Assembly: GCA_025642075.2 (NCBI GenBank)
Contig: JAODUO010000065.1
Coordinates: 449,001 to 513,000, forward strand
Direction of reading: 5' to 3'
DNA: 64,000 nt
Origin: Ridgeia piscesae
Lineage: Eukaryota > Annelida > Polychaeta > Sabellida > Siboglinidae
This document shows positions 1 to 50,400 of this stretch, piece by piece. The notes below the pieces were generated by a model that saw only the letters and a list, made by a program, of their open reading frames with translations, was not told the origin of the DNA and ran no database searches. Made by a program: the position numbers and the translations under genes. Positions within the stretch are counted from its first letter, which is position 1. Each line of letters begins with the position of its first letter.

Positions 1-60
1 GGAGCTAAATATTGGGGGAGCTGAGAACCACAGCTTCAGTACTATTCAATTTTTGGATCA

Positions 61-1848
61 TGCTATCACAAGAGGGTGGGTGCTGTTGAATCATGATGTC
101 ACAATATGGATGAGGGAGGGGTGCTGCTGAATCATGATATCACAATATGGATGGGGGAGGGATGCTGCTGAATCATGATATCACAATATGGATGGGGGAG
201 GGGTGCTGCTGAATCATGATATCACAATATGGATGGGGGAGGGATGCTGCTGAATCATGATATCACAATATGGATGGGGGAGGGATGCTGCTGAATCATG
301 ATATCACAATATGGATGAGGGAGGGTGCTGTTGAATCATGATATCACAATATGGATGGGGAGGGGTGCTGCTTAATCATGATATCACAATATGGATGAGG
401 GAGGGGTGCTGCTGAATCATGATATCACAATATGGATGAGGGAGGGGTGCTGTTGAATCATGATAGTACAATATGGATGAGGGAGGGGTGCTGCTTAATC
501 ATGATATCACAATATGGATGAGGGAGGGGTGCTGCTGAATCATGATAGTACAATATGGATGAGGGAGGGGTGCTGCTTAATCATGATATCACAATATGGA
601 TGAGGGAGGGGTGCTGCTGAATCATGATAGTACAATATGGATGAGGGAGGGGTGCTGCTTAATCATGATATCACAATATGGATGAGGGAGGGGTGCTGCT
701 GAATCATGATAGTACAATATGGATGAGGGAGGGGTGCTGCTTAATCATGATAGTACAATATGGATGAGGGAGGGGTGCTGCTTAATCATGATATCACAAT
801 ATGGATGAGGGAGGGGTGCTGCTTAATCATGTTGTCACAATATGGATGAGGGAGGGGTGCTGCTGAATCATGATAGTACAATATGGATGAGGGAGGGGTG
901 CTGCTTAATCATGATATCACAATATGGATGAGGGAGGGGTGCTGCTTAATCATGTTGTCACAATATGGATGAGGGAGGGGTGCTGCTGAATCATGATATC
1001 ACAATATGGATGAGGGAGGGGTGCTGCTGAATTATGATATCACAATATGGATGAGGGAGGGGTGCTGCTTAATCATGATATCACAATATGGATGAGGGAG
1101 GGGTGCTGCTTAATCATGATATCACAATATGGATGAGGGAGGGGTGCTGCTGAATTATGATATCACAATATGGATGAGGGATGGGTGCTGCTTAATCATG
1201 ATATCACAATATGGATGAGGGAGGGGTGCTGCTTAATCATGATATCACAATATGGATGAGGGAGGGTGCTGCTGAATCATGATATCACAATATGGATGAG
1301 GGAGGGTGCTGCTGAATCATGATATCACAATATGGATGAGGGAGGGGTGCTGCTTAATCATGATATCACAATATGGATGAGGGAGGGGTGCTGCTGAATC
1401 ATGATATCACAATATGGATGAGGGAGGGGTGCTGCTTAATCATGATATCACAATATGGATGAGGGAGGGTGCTGCTGAATCATGATATCACAATATGGAT
1501 GGGGAGGGGTGCTGCTTAATCATGATATCACAATATGGATGAGGGAGGGGTGCTGCTGAATCATGATATCACAATATGGATGAGGGAGGGGTGCTGCTTA
1601 ATCATGATATCACAATATGGATGAGGGAGGGATGCTGCTGAATCATGATATCACAATATGGATGGGGGAGGGGTGCTGCTTAATCATGATATCACAATAT
1701 GGATGAGGGAGGGGTGCTGCTTAATCATGATATCACAATATGGATGAGGGAGGGGTGCTGCTGAATCATGATATCACAATATGGATGAGGGAGGGGTGCT
1801 GCTTAATCATGATATCACAATATGGATGGGGAAGGGATGCTGCTGAAT
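61..1848. repeat. 41-bp minisatellite, about 43 copies
   Basis: The unit reads roughly ATGATATCACAATATGGATG followed by AGGGAGGGGTGCTGCTGAATC. Variants (TGATAGTAC for TGATATCAC, CTTAAT for CTGAAT, GGGGGA for GAGGGA) recur in alternating order, so the array grew by duplicating groups of units. It lies in the CARMIL intron after exon 13. Short open frames across it are repeat translations, not genes. Confidence 0.95.
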
Positions 1849-2189
1849 ATTTTATATTTTTCGTGTTGACATTCAAAATGTTTGAAGCTAACCTGAAACC
1901 TCCAACTCCACCTCCACCCTCCCCCAATGTTTACCAATTTGTTTTAAACACTTTGATTTGATCTGCACCCTGTTGACACATAAAAATTCCACATTCAACC
2001 TCAAATTTACTCATTGGGACAGAAGCATATGTCAACGTATTGCCAAATCAACACAACATGCAAACCCTTAACATAGCTTCATTAGTCCACACGTACATCT
2101 ATATAGATAATAAACACTTGAGCCATAGTTTGCATTTCCCTAACCACCTACTGGCTGCACTGACAACAGGCGTGAGACCTTCCACTTAC
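1849..2189. other. Intronic, no feature seen
   Basis: Part of the CARMIL intron following exon 13, between the donor at 2189 and the 41-bp array. I see no coding similarity or repeat here. Confidence 0.6.
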
Positions 2190-39778
<37,589 letters not shown>

Positions 39779-41271
39779 TTTGCAGGTAGATAGCACACAG
39801 TATATGAATTAAATAACCAGTAATCCAGTTGCCAAATCAGAGTAACATAACAAAAGTTATGTCGGGTTTAGTTAACCAAATAGAAGTGACAACTCATCTG
39901 CCACTTTCCTGTTGTTGGTCCGAGGGAGTGTCTCAAAATACGTGTATAATTGATTGTTTATCATCGTTTGCCTCGATGGCAGTAAAATTAACGCGTGAAC
40001 TTGGGTGCAGACCACAAGTTGGCAGGCAACCCGCTTTCACTACGAAGCCAAATTATTTGCGTATTCACTTCAAAACATTACCAGTTATGTTATAAATTGG
40101 ATTTGTTTTCTAAATTAACCGTTATGCGATTAACTCCCTTAATTACTAGGAATATAGTCAGTTATGATGCAATTTACGTCCAATATATGGCGATATTGGT
40201 ATAAAATTAGTGTGAAAAAAGTGTAAACAACAGTGTGTTTCTATAATTAAAATATAATTATACGTATGTATTTAATGCTCACACTTGTATCTGGAATGTT
40301 TATTTCTGTAATAAAGTGATTCATTCAGTCAGTCATTCGCAACTCCTCAACTACTAATTAGAAGAATATTCACGGTATACCAAAGTAAATTGAATGGCAT
40401 TGACGAGCCATGAATACGAAGGTAAATTGAATGGCATTTACTTGCCTTGAAATTACATGATGATGGTTTAATTTTGACTAGACTGTCAACATTGGTTTAT
40501 CTTATTTTCGCTGCCTTACGGGTCCTCCTGCCATACGGGTCTATTTCTTTTGCACGGCCCCCGGATCACCCCAATAACTACGATCGGAAATTTACCCGCG
40601 TTTGCTTGTGAAATGTGAATATGTGAAAACTGTTTCTGATAGCAATTCAACGCATGTCATTTATCTTCATTCATTAAGCTTACTGTAACGTCATGTTCGA
40701 TCTATTACTTTACTGGTTTCCCATTGGAAAAAAACACGTTGACTCAATAATAGCTGCCATTTAATTGTTTCAATTCAGTTCAATAACTTTATTCCGGAAC
40801 ATCCATATAAAAATGTAAACTAGGTTATGACTAATAACTATAATATTTACATAAAGCATTTCTCGCCAATGATGACACAGTGGTGATGTATACAAAGCAT
40901 CATTACTCATGATACTCCATAATATTGCATTGTCCGATTTAGCAACAGAACTAAACAAAATTCGTTTTTAACATTTTACATGTCGGTAAGCCTCTTGACA
41001 CAAACGTATAACATTCACTACAATCTCGGGGTTCATTGCGCAACAATCTAAAGACAATATTGTATGCTACACAGTTTTTTTAATTGTCTCTGCATTATGG
41101 CAACAGCACAGCTGGCATTATATAATGAAGTACAATATTATTTAAATACATTTAAATAAAGTATATTTTACAGATTTTGTACACATGTAAAATGTTCGGA
41201 TCAAGATATTTACATTTACTAACCCTTGGCAATGTTTCACCATTTATAAAAAAAATCGGAATGTGTATATC
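39779..41271. other. Intergenic, upstream of CARMIL
   Basis: Holds the CARMIL 5' UTR and promoter, whose limits I cannot place. No clear TATA box or initiator can be defended. No other gene is seen. Confidence 0.5.
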
Positions 41272-41845
41272 TTAGAACCTTTCACAACAACATATCATAA
41301 CATTACTTTTGGTTCTATTGTATTTAGTATTACTATCATGTTCTATCCCATAATCTGACCATACAGATAATAACATTGACAAACCTATGGGTGAAGGAGC
41401 CATGACCATTACATCGTCATCATACATCAAATGATTAATTAACGAAAAACCTATTATATATATCCAGCATTTATATTGTTCATTTTTTAAACTGAGATCA
41501 TCCATGTAAACACACACAAAAACACAAGAAGGGATTCTTCCTTGACTCACCCCATTATTAAAAGAAAATGGCTGGACATGATATTTTCCAATGCACATAT
41601 TTTTAGTAGTATACCAAAATATGTAAATCCTAACTATATACACAGCTATGCCTAACTTCCTAAGTAAACAGAACATAATGATTTACATAATGATTTACAA
41701 GATCAAAAGCTTTGGACGCATCCAGACAACATGAATAATATACATTACTATTCAAGTTCCTATATTTTAGTATAGCCTCTTTGAAGGCACATATACACAT
41801 GTCTGTGCTATGTTTAGTATTTAAGGCAAACTTGATGATTACATG
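41272..41845 (-). pseudogene. Decayed non-LTR retrotransposon reverse transcriptase fragment
   Basis: Read on the minus strand, 41845 to about 41680 encodes KHSTDMCICAFKEAI then CCLDASKAFDLVNHY, the motif-A region of a LINE reverse transcriptase. After a frameshift near 41680 the next frame (from 41676) continues with FNNGVSQGRIPS (motif B region), VYMDDLS and INHLMYDDDVMVMAP. The usual YADD catalytic box reads YDDD at 41414-41425. A 12-bp tandem duplication (GTAAATCATTAT) precedes the frameshift. The piece lacks the endonuclease and both ends. The motif set suits a CR1/Jockey-like LINE, but the clade is inference. Confidence 0.82.
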
Positions 41846-43127
41846 CAGTTAGGCTGTATGCAATACAGTAATAACAATTTTTTTCAATCCTACTCAGTGT
41901 TTGTCATCCCTCATCATTGATTTGTCATGGCCCAATAATGGATGCATGTTAATGGTCTCCCATAAGTTTTACAACTTTCAAACAAAACTGGCACACTAAT
42001 GGCTATCACTGGTTTGCATCATTGAATTTGACACAGAAGGAAACCTTGGCCCAATAATATTGTTATAATTGGTGTCCGTAATTTTTTTGTAATTTAAAAA
42101 ACACGATTAGCCATTTTTTTAGTCACCATTATCAGAACTAATTATTTTCATTGGCAATAATATGCATATTATAGCATGATTAATAAAAAAAATACATTGT
42201 ATAACTGAATAGTAATCAACTACTGTTATATAAATGTTGACCATTGGCACTGGCGTTTAGCATATAAACATATATATATTATATTCCAGTAAAATATTCA
42301 AATACAACACTTGGTTTACATTTTAGCTATATGTCTTGTTTTAGTTTTATGGCGCACAACGCTCAAATAATCGATGGGTCAATAGAAGCCTAAGAAGGTA
42401 GCCAATAATTAACATTTGAGCATCGTTGTCATTTTGATTAGCATATTATTGGTATTTGATTGGGGTTTTTGTTTGCACTGCCCACAGTGCTTAGCCAAAA
42501 GCACCAGCGGGCAAATCTTTGAAAATCAAATATATGAGCCTATATTTAAAAGATCCAGTTTAATTGGTCTACTATGCAGAAATAGATGGATAAGTGGCGT
42601 GTGCAGTTGAACGACCCAAGCCAATGGATGTATTTATATATTATTGGTAAACGCAATTTTGTTTTTTAAATTTCTAAGAAAAAGGTTGGTAAGTTTGTCT
42701 ATTAAGCGTGTGCGGCTGTAATTTCATCATATAATCATATACATGTTTAATTGTCGCAGTACTTGTTTTGGCGACATCGCCGATTGATATGTAATGAATA
42801 ATAAACATTTAAATTGTTTTGATAAAAAAAGATGAGCGTACGACTATATTGAATTTGGAGTTTATGAATTTATCCAATAAATGAGTTTTCTAGTATGTTT
42901 TCTAATGTACCTAAAGCAACTAAATATATACACATATTCTTAATTCTAGACATTATGCCCGTCTTCGTTGTCATAGCATTTCCAGAAATGTAATCATTCG
43001 AGTAACGTTACAAAATGTCTGGTCTATCCCCGTCTGGCGGCTGATTAAAAACGATAAAACGAGCGCGCCATCTATAGGAATATGATGAACTAAAGATAAA
43101 GTGATCCAGACCTGTCACGGTGGGGGA
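41846..43127. other. Intergenic, no gene seen
   Basis: AT-rich sequence between the retrotransposon fragment and the start region of glomulin. Nothing recognisable is coded. Confidence 0.5.
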
Positions 43128-43927
43128 TTTTGTAACTGTCATGTTTTGCGTTAAATGTTGCAGAGTTATCCCGAGGTTGTGTTCGATAGGTAAGAATGGT
43201 GAAATATATTGGGTATATATTGACGTATTGCATTCAATTTTTAAGTATTGGTGACATGCATTATAATTCTTCATACTTGAATGAAGTACATTTAAAAAAA
43301 AACTGAGCGATAATTAATTTAGAATGTGCAGTTTATACTTTTAATGTGGAATTGTCGGGCTAAAGATATCACGTTACAACCATACTCCCACTGTTTGCCC
43401 AATTTACTATTTTATTAACTAACAAATTATAACTCTGGGTTGCACTAAAATTCTCTGCTATCTGACATGGTGCATTCTGGAGTAGTACTTGTCTTGCTCT
43501 TGGGACTTGGCCTTGGGCTTCAAAACAGTGTAAATTGAATGTTTTATAAGATGATATGCCTGAATCTGTGTGGGATGATCAAAACCAAAAGAAAGTCAGA
43601 CTGAGTTTGAGACCAGTCAGTATAGCAGATGTGTGAATATCCCTGCTGATTAAAAAGAAGTGTTTAGCTGTGGTTATTTCAGTGTCACAGAAGCAGAGCT
43701 GTCATGTGAATCTGTTGAATGAATGTTTTGACTGACTGTAGAAACAGACATGATCAACAATTGTCATAAAAAATCATCACTTTGAGAGATTTAGTCCAAG
43801 AAAAAATTGAAACAATTGTGTAATCCTGGTTGTGTTAATATTATAGTAAAAAAATGTTTAAGTTTGGTCATGTCTGTTTTGCAGAGTGACTGTGTGTGTG
43901 TTTGGAGGAAGAATCAAGTATTGAACA
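43128..43927 (+). promoter_or_regulatory. Glomulin 5' UTR, probable spliced leader exon, and upstream sequence
   Basis: A good donor (GATAG|GTAAGA) ends at 43189 and an acceptor (TCTGTTTTGCAG|AGTG) starts a segment at 43885, 43 bp before the start codon. The simplest reading is a non-coding first exon ending at 43189 and an intron at 43190-43884. The transcription start is not defined. Confidence 0.5.
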
Positions 43928-45772
43928 ATGGCGACTACTAACATAGAGACAAGTAGCACAGTTGTGGAGTCGACACTAATACAGGAGGTGGTTGAACTTC
44001 TGGAGGCAGTCAAGACTAAGCCTGCAGTGAAGATGATCAAAGACCCTGCGAACATCGACAGAGTGAAAGAAGCCGCATGGGATCTTGTGCCGCAACTGTG
44101 CAGTTTCCTGACGAGCGAGCGGGAGCTGGAGACTGTGAGTGTGGTGTGTGCGTGTGAAGAAATCCTGCAGTATCTAAGCGACGTGGGCAATGCCAAGGAA
44201 CTGCTGCTGGTCTTGCTTGAGCAGGCAGACATGTTCAAAGACGACATCAAGTTCAAAGCTCTCCTGCGGCCAGTGCAGAGATGTTTGCAGCGGCTGCCAT
44301 CAAGGAAGGGCAATCCCATAGGAATCGCACTTGAAACACTGTGTGCTCACATACAGGAGTTGCCGCTTCCTGAAGATTATCAGCTGGAAGATGCAGAGAG
44401 ACAACTTCTGGAAGCGGATGAAACTGTGCGACGAATCTGTAGTTGCGTTACTGCTATTCTCACTTTCATTAAACCATTTGCAGAGGAAGTATCGTGGAAA
44501 AACAGACATACCGACACCAGTAAGACAGCGACAAGAACTTCCAATAAGCAGGTCAAAGAACTGATGGGGCATCTGATGAAAATTCTTAGCCACCCATTGG
44601 CCTTTATAGACCTGTCTGTCACAGACAGCAGCAGCATCTCAAGGGGCAGAGAATGCGCCGAGAGGCTGGTAACTTTCATGTCATATCTACATGCTGACTT
44701 CCACAAAGCACTCGTTCAAATCCTGGAAGACAACCATGCAATAGAGAAAGAGCAGAAGCGGACAAAGGAGCAGCAAAAGGATTCTCCTGCTGATATGGAT
44801 GAGCTGGATACGCTGATTGCAGAGCCAGTGTCGAAGCTCGGACTGGGAACTTTTGCATATCTTGTGTTTGGCGAGAACCTGTGCTCAGACAACGTGCCAT
44901 GTGTCTACAGACTGGAGTACCTGTTCGAGTTCAACCTGCCATTTATGAATGCCTTGTTGGAAACCCCTGAGAGCATGGTCAGACTGAAGGGTGTGGCACT
45001 GTTTGTGTCATTGCTAGAGCACATGCCTGCGTTGACGCTGTCCTCTCACCTGTTGGAGTTTGCCCCGATGAAGCAGCTTCTCCAGAACCTGCTGCATGTC
45101 ATCGTGTACTGCCCTCCAAAGGACATCCGACAGTCTGCAGTGAAGGGACTGTCGAGTCTGCTACAGAAGTTTGAGCTTGCCGGCCGCTACATGCTCATCC
45201 TCATCCTTCTCAAGTCTTCCACACACGCTGGCGTCACTGGCTATGTCATACAACTACTGAAGAACGAAATTGATCGTAACCTTAAGTCCGACCAGTTGAA
45301 CGCGTTCTTCTGTGGCAGTCAACTTGAGAAGCTCCTCCGACTGATCTTCACCTTGCCCGAGGGAGTGGAGACCGACCTGCTGGACCAGAGTGAATGTGTC
45401 ATGGCTGCTCTCAATCTCCTGCGTTATCTTGTGCTCCGCGACAAACCAAGTGAAGACTTCACTGGCATTTGGCAGCAGATACCACGCCTACAGGAGGTGT
45501 ATTGTGGGCCACTGCAGACAGCTATCGACATGTCTCATGCCCACTATGCCTTGGACATCGAGAGGACAGCCAAGGGGGAATGTATGGCGGATTCGTCGCT
45601 GGAGACGTCGCTGAGTGTGAGCGGTCACGTGATGCCAGAAATGGACGACAAACAAAGAATGTCACTGTTGACGACGGCCCTTCATACGTTTGACATGATG
45701 CAGAGCATTCTTAGCCGAGTCACTGAGCTGATTGACATACAGAGAAAAACACAGCTAGAGAACTCTGCTTAG
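43928..45772 (+). CDS. GLMN: Glomulin (FKBP-associated, inhibitor of RBX1-containing cullin-RING ligases)
   Basis: A 614-residue protein in one uninterrupted frame; human glomulin has 594. Glomulin binds the RING of RBX1 and blocks E2 access, restraining cullin-RING ligases; human mutations cause glomuvenous malformation. The protein is predicted to be all helical with HEAT-like repeats. Matches to the family recur along the length: NAKELLLVLLEQ, LLRPVQRCLQRLPSRKGNPI, ILTFIKPFAEEV, LGTFAYLVFGENL, YRLEYLFEFNLPFMN, ESMVRLKGVALF, LPEGVETDLLDQSECVMAAL, NLLRYLVLRDKPSEDFTGIW, MSHAHYALDIE and the C-terminal LLTTALHTFDMMQSILSRV. The C-terminal part, which contacts RBX1 in the human complex, is the best conserved. 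The start (GAACAATGG) has A at -3 and is the first ATG after the acceptor at 43884. The absence of introns in the coding part contrasts with the many-exon vertebrate gene; retroposition is possible, but the likely spliced 5' UTR argues against it. Confidence 0.93.
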   Translation: MATTNIETSSTVVESTLIQEVVELLEAVKTKPAVKMIKDPANIDRVKEAAWDLVPQLCSFLTSERELETVSVVCACEEILQYLSDVGNAKELLLVLLEQADMFKDDIKFKALLRPVQRCLQRLPSRKGNPIGIALETLCAHIQELPLPEDYQLEDAERQLLEADETVRRICSCVTAILTFIKPFAEEVSWKNRHTDTSKTATRTSNKQVKELMGHLMKILSHPLAFIDLSVTDSSSISRGRECAERLVTFMSYLHADFHKALVQILEDNHAIEKEQKRTKEQQKDSPADMDELDTLIAEPVSKLGLGTFAYLVFGENLCSDNVPCVYRLEYLFEFNLPFMNALLETPESMVRLKGVALFVSLLEHMPALTLSSHLLEFAPMKQLLQNLLHVIVYCPPKDIRQSAVKGLSSLLQKFELAGRYMLILILLKSSTHAGVTGYVIQLLKNEIDRNLKSDQLNAFFCGSQLEKLLRLIFTLPEGVETDLLDQSECVMAALNLLRYLVLRDKPSEDFTGIWQQIPRLQEVYCGPLQTAIDMSHAHYALDIERTAKGECMADSSLETSLSVSGHVMPEMDDKQRMSLLTTALHTFDMMQSILSRVTELIDIQRKTQLENSA

Positions 45773-47484
45773 AACTACGAGGCAGTGCATAACTGGCCAC
45801 ATGATTTCACTACAGTGCTAGCATCATTTGCTTATTGCTGTTTAGACATTGAAATTTAATATTGCCATTTTGAACTGTCTTCGAAACTGGAAACCCATAT
45901 TGGGAGCAAACAGACAATTCACAGTACTTGCATTTGTAAACTGAATGTAGTTGAAATGTATTTAGTTATTTAGTTCTAAATTAATAAGTGGAGAACACTG
46001 CTATTCGTTTTGTTTCAGTTTTTGTTGCCTCTGCAGTAAAGAAAATGTGAAGAAAAAATGTTTGGTTTCTGTATAAATGTGAATCTAATGTTATTAAAAA
46101 AATTCAACACACATACTTTGGGTCAATGCTATGAGGAGCAGTAGAATAATGTCATTTTGTTTTAAAGAAGTATCAATCATCAATAAAATAGGCCCAACCA
46201 ATTCCAAACAAGTGTATGTCTTTATTATACGTAAACAAAACTTGAAATATTAATAAAACATTTCATTAGTGTTGATTCTTGCCTGCATAAGTTTGTAATA
46301 TTTTAATGTTATTGATAATTTTTACAAAGAGGCAACGCACCTATAAAAGTAGCCCAGCAAACAACACATTACATACACACATTTTGGTTTTACTATAACT
46401 GCATTACTGGCACGTGAGTATGAAATTATGTATGCAGATAGAAAAGTTTTCTGCATAAATATATCGAGACTCAAATCAGATTACCAGGTATATCACATCA
46501 CTGGTATCTGGTGCTGTTTATCACAAGAAATAAAATTTAACATGATGCCGTGTGTAATGCCATTGATCACAAAGGAACGCCATTTCGTTTGGATTGTCTG
46601 ATGCTTAGTATTAGTTTTTGATGGTAGTTTTGTGTTTCAGTTAACAAGTACGAAGGAAAGTTAATTATAACACCAGAACTAAAAATTAATTACACACATC
46701 AACTATGAAAAGAAATGTTAGAGAAAATGAGTACCGGTATATTATTTGCATAATGATTGAGTCATTACTGAAAGATGGTGTGGATCATTTTAGAAGAACA
46801 CATCCAAACAGTACCTGTGTTTACAGTTCCAAGCAAATATAATGAAATTACTTTTCTTACATTAGGTGAGTGATAATGGTGCTCTTTCACTTAAAAGAAG
46901 AAAAGTTATATAATGTCGGCTTCTCTGAAATGTCATAAACCATATGGTGTAAAAGTTGTAGGACACCATTGGTTTACATTAGATGAATTTAAAAAATAAT
47001 TGTATGCCCGGCGTGGATATATCTGGGGAGATGAGGAGAGGCTGTAGACAGGAGTAGAACTGGGAGGGGGAGAGGGCAGTGGTGGGAAAATAAAAATTGA
47101 GGCCAGTCTCCAAACTTGACGGATAAAGAAGAAAAAAAACCCACATCATATCAAAGATATGTTATTGCCTGTCCTAAAACAGTGTACATTTTTAAGCTGA
47201 ACATTGTCTTTAGGCACATCCGTTGATTAAATTAGTTAGCTATGTCAATAAAATGTTTCAGAGTGTGATATGAATGATGGGGGGGATGCTGATTTATAAT
47301 ATCTGATTTAATACTGAATGCATTTCATGGATAGTAGCATTAGTAGCAGACTTGTTTATAAATTAAAGTGGACCATTTGTTGTCAAGAAGGGGTAGTCCA
47401 TAGGAAAAAAGGTAACAGCTAAATGGACATTGAGTTGATATTCTGTCATTCTGTTCACTGTTTTACATTGACGTAATGTGACAG
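45773..47484. other. Glomulin 3' UTR and COQ9 upstream region
   Basis: Contains the glomulin 3' UTR up to about 46210 and then the region that should hold the COQ9 promoter and first coding exon. I could not identify that exon. Candidate ATGs at 46705 and 46914 do not give convincing mitochondrial signals. Confidence 0.5.
46182..46187 (+). terminator. Glomulin polyadenylation signal (AATAAA)
   Basis: AATAAA about 410 bp after the stop codon. A further TAATAAA at about 46250 is an alternative. Assignment is by position only. Confidence 0.5.
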
Positions 47485-50400
47485 GTGGACAGAGATGGCT
47501 GTCAAGCAGTCAGACTTTCTACAGGTGCACAGATCCACGTGACACAGCAACCAGTGGGCCAGGCAGAGAACAAACTACTCAAGACAGGTAGGGCTACCTG
47601 TCTAGTGGTAATCACATCAATCGACTCAAGTTATTTGTTTTCATGTACAGCTGACAGCTGTATGTGTTTTATGAAAGCTTCACTAATGATCTCAACAATA
47701 TCAGCATAAGTATACACATACCCCCGTAACCACTTTATTTAAAACAAATTTGTTTCTGTTTTAATTTTAATCGTTGTGGTTTTTAGTCCTTTGGGTTTAT
47801 GGCATCATTTTGTGTCAACTGTCTACCGTGCGCCGTTAGCTGCCATATCTCAGAAACCATTGTGGATCTCGTTTTATAACTACATTTTGACTAGAAACCA
47901 CTAATGACCAGTCCTGTTACTGCATACACAATTACACGTGCTGTGTTTCTTGTGATCTCAATGGATGACCAAAGAAGATGCCAATTAGGTGATTATGGTG
48001 AAGAGACAAGGAAATGAATTATGATTCACCAAAACACTCATTCATAACTACAAACTCACTACATACCCAGGGGGTAGTCTAAAGGACGTCAGGGTAATTT
48101 TGGCCCATTTTTTTAACTGTTTTTTATGTTCCCTGTTGTCCCCAGGGGTAGTGAAGAAGACCGGGAGGACCAGGTCAGGGAGAGGGTTCTCCAATCCGCC
48201 CTTAACTTTGTACCACAACATGGGTGGTCAAGAAATGCTCTTATTGCTGGTAGGTGGAGCCACAGTACACTCAGGATGGTTTAACAGACATGCGAAAGTA
48301 ATACACACACGAAGCATGTGTGGTAAATTTTTATATATCATTATTATTTTATCTATCACAAAGTGAACTTTTATATTATTTTTATTGCTTTTTTGTGATC
48401 AATCATATTAATGTAATAAATTTGAATAACAGTTATTAATCAAGTTCCAACATCCAACCAGATACAAAATCAAACACACTCACAGGTCACACAGCAGTGT
48501 ATAGACATCACCCTGTTGAGAAATAATTTGTTATTTTACTACAATTTGTAATGTGCGTGTACAGGGGCAGAGATAGAGGGCTTGCCGTCTGTCGCCCACG
48601 GCATGTTTCCCAGGGGTGGCATTGAGCTGGTGCTGTACTTCTATGCATCGTCCAATCAGAAGCTAGCAGACATGTTGGCTGCAGAGACCAGGCTCTCACA
48701 AGATGGCAGGATGCAGTAAGTAACACGCTTGTAATATCCTGTTTAATTGTGTAACATCTGCGATGAGCTGTAGCTAATCAATCCTGTCTCTCATTGGTGT
48801 TTGCAGATTCTCCACTGTCAGTGTTGTGGTATTTCTGATCTCAGCCATCTCGTGTGTGGGGTTATCCATGGGGATCATTAGTGACTTCTCAAACCTTCGC
48901 TGTATATAATGTTTCCGAAGTATGGTTGCTTCTAGTCTAGTTAATGTCTGTGAAACTCCAAAATAACAGTAAATACCGCAACTAATCTAGTACTGTTGTA
49001 CAGATTCTAACAACGAATGAATCAAATTTGAATTGCAGCACCAGTGTTTGTACATAATGTTATTGCAGTCAGTTAGTATGGCTGTTACACAGTTAATGAA
49101 TTTGTATAATTATTATACACATTTGGTTGGTTTGCCAAAGTGAATATATGTCAGACAGTGGTATTGATTTATTTTTTACAGGAAGAAATCTACAGAGCTG
49201 TTCATTCGGGATGCGCTGGAGACAAGGCTCAGAATGCTCATCCCATATCTGTCAAAGTGGCCACAGGTATAGTTACTCAGTCTGCAGATGCAGAATACAC
49301 CAGATCCAGTGTTTTGTCTTAGTCACTCAGCCAGAACAAATTCAAAACGTTACTGGTCTAGCAACACAATTACTGGTTACCAATGTTCCTCTGAGCTTAG
49401 ATTCCAAGGATTTATTATTATTAAAGGGAGGGAAGGGCATCAGCTTCTCTGCCCAGAATTAGAAGAACAGTAATTTGTAATGGGAAGTCTTCTGTGTAAA
49501 ACGTGGGAAAATTAAACATCAAAGGGTATTGTGGTTATCTATGCGCACTTATGATTACCAATCGATTACATGTTGCAGGCGGAATCGTTCAAATTGCGAA
49601 CATTGTTCTGAGCTTAATAAAGTAACTAAGCAATAGGCAGGCAATAAACAACCTTCAACATGCACGTTGTAGTTATAAGAATGTAATATTAAGTATAAAA
49701 ATAAAGGATTAAGTGCACAAAGGATAAGATGTGGTCTTTTCACCAGTCTAAATCTTACCTGGCCTATGTTCTTCAGTCTCAACAGCTGACATTCAAAGCC
49801 AACAGGTAATTCATTTCAATGGTGCCCATGTAGTTCATCTCCTAAGCGTGTAGGTGAGCAGACTGTGTTTGTTCCCGCAGGCAATGGGTTTAATGAGTCT
49901 GCCGTGGAATGCACCGGAAGCTCTCGAGAACTTGAAAACTGTTGTCAACGATATTTGGTTCTACGCGGGTGACACTTCTGTTGATGTAAGTCCACAATCT
50001 GTATCTATTACTTCTATTTATGTAAGTCCACAATCTATATATATGGCTTCTGTTTATGTAAGTCCACAATCTGTATCTATTGCTTCTATTTATGTAAGTC
50101 CACAATCTATATATATGGCTTCTGTCCACCACGTTAAAAACTTATGTTGGTGTAAAGTCAACAATTTCTATAACTTCTATTGATGTAATCAGCTCAAACT
50201 CTTTCCTTGAATCATCTCAACCTCTTTCCTTGAATCATACCAACCTCTTCCCTTAGATCATCCAAAATTCTTTCCTTGAATCATCCCAACCTCTTCCCTT
50301 GAATCATCCAAACCTCTTTCCTTGAATCATCCCAACCTCTTCCCTTGAATCATCCCAACCTCTTTCCTTGAATCATCCCAACCTCTTCCCTTGAATCATC

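Noticed and set aside
46705..46842. ATG-started frame upstream of COQ9 as its first exon
   Set aside because: The peptide is acidic in part, lacks the features of a mitochondrial signal, and no donor gives the phase needed for the acceptor at 47484.
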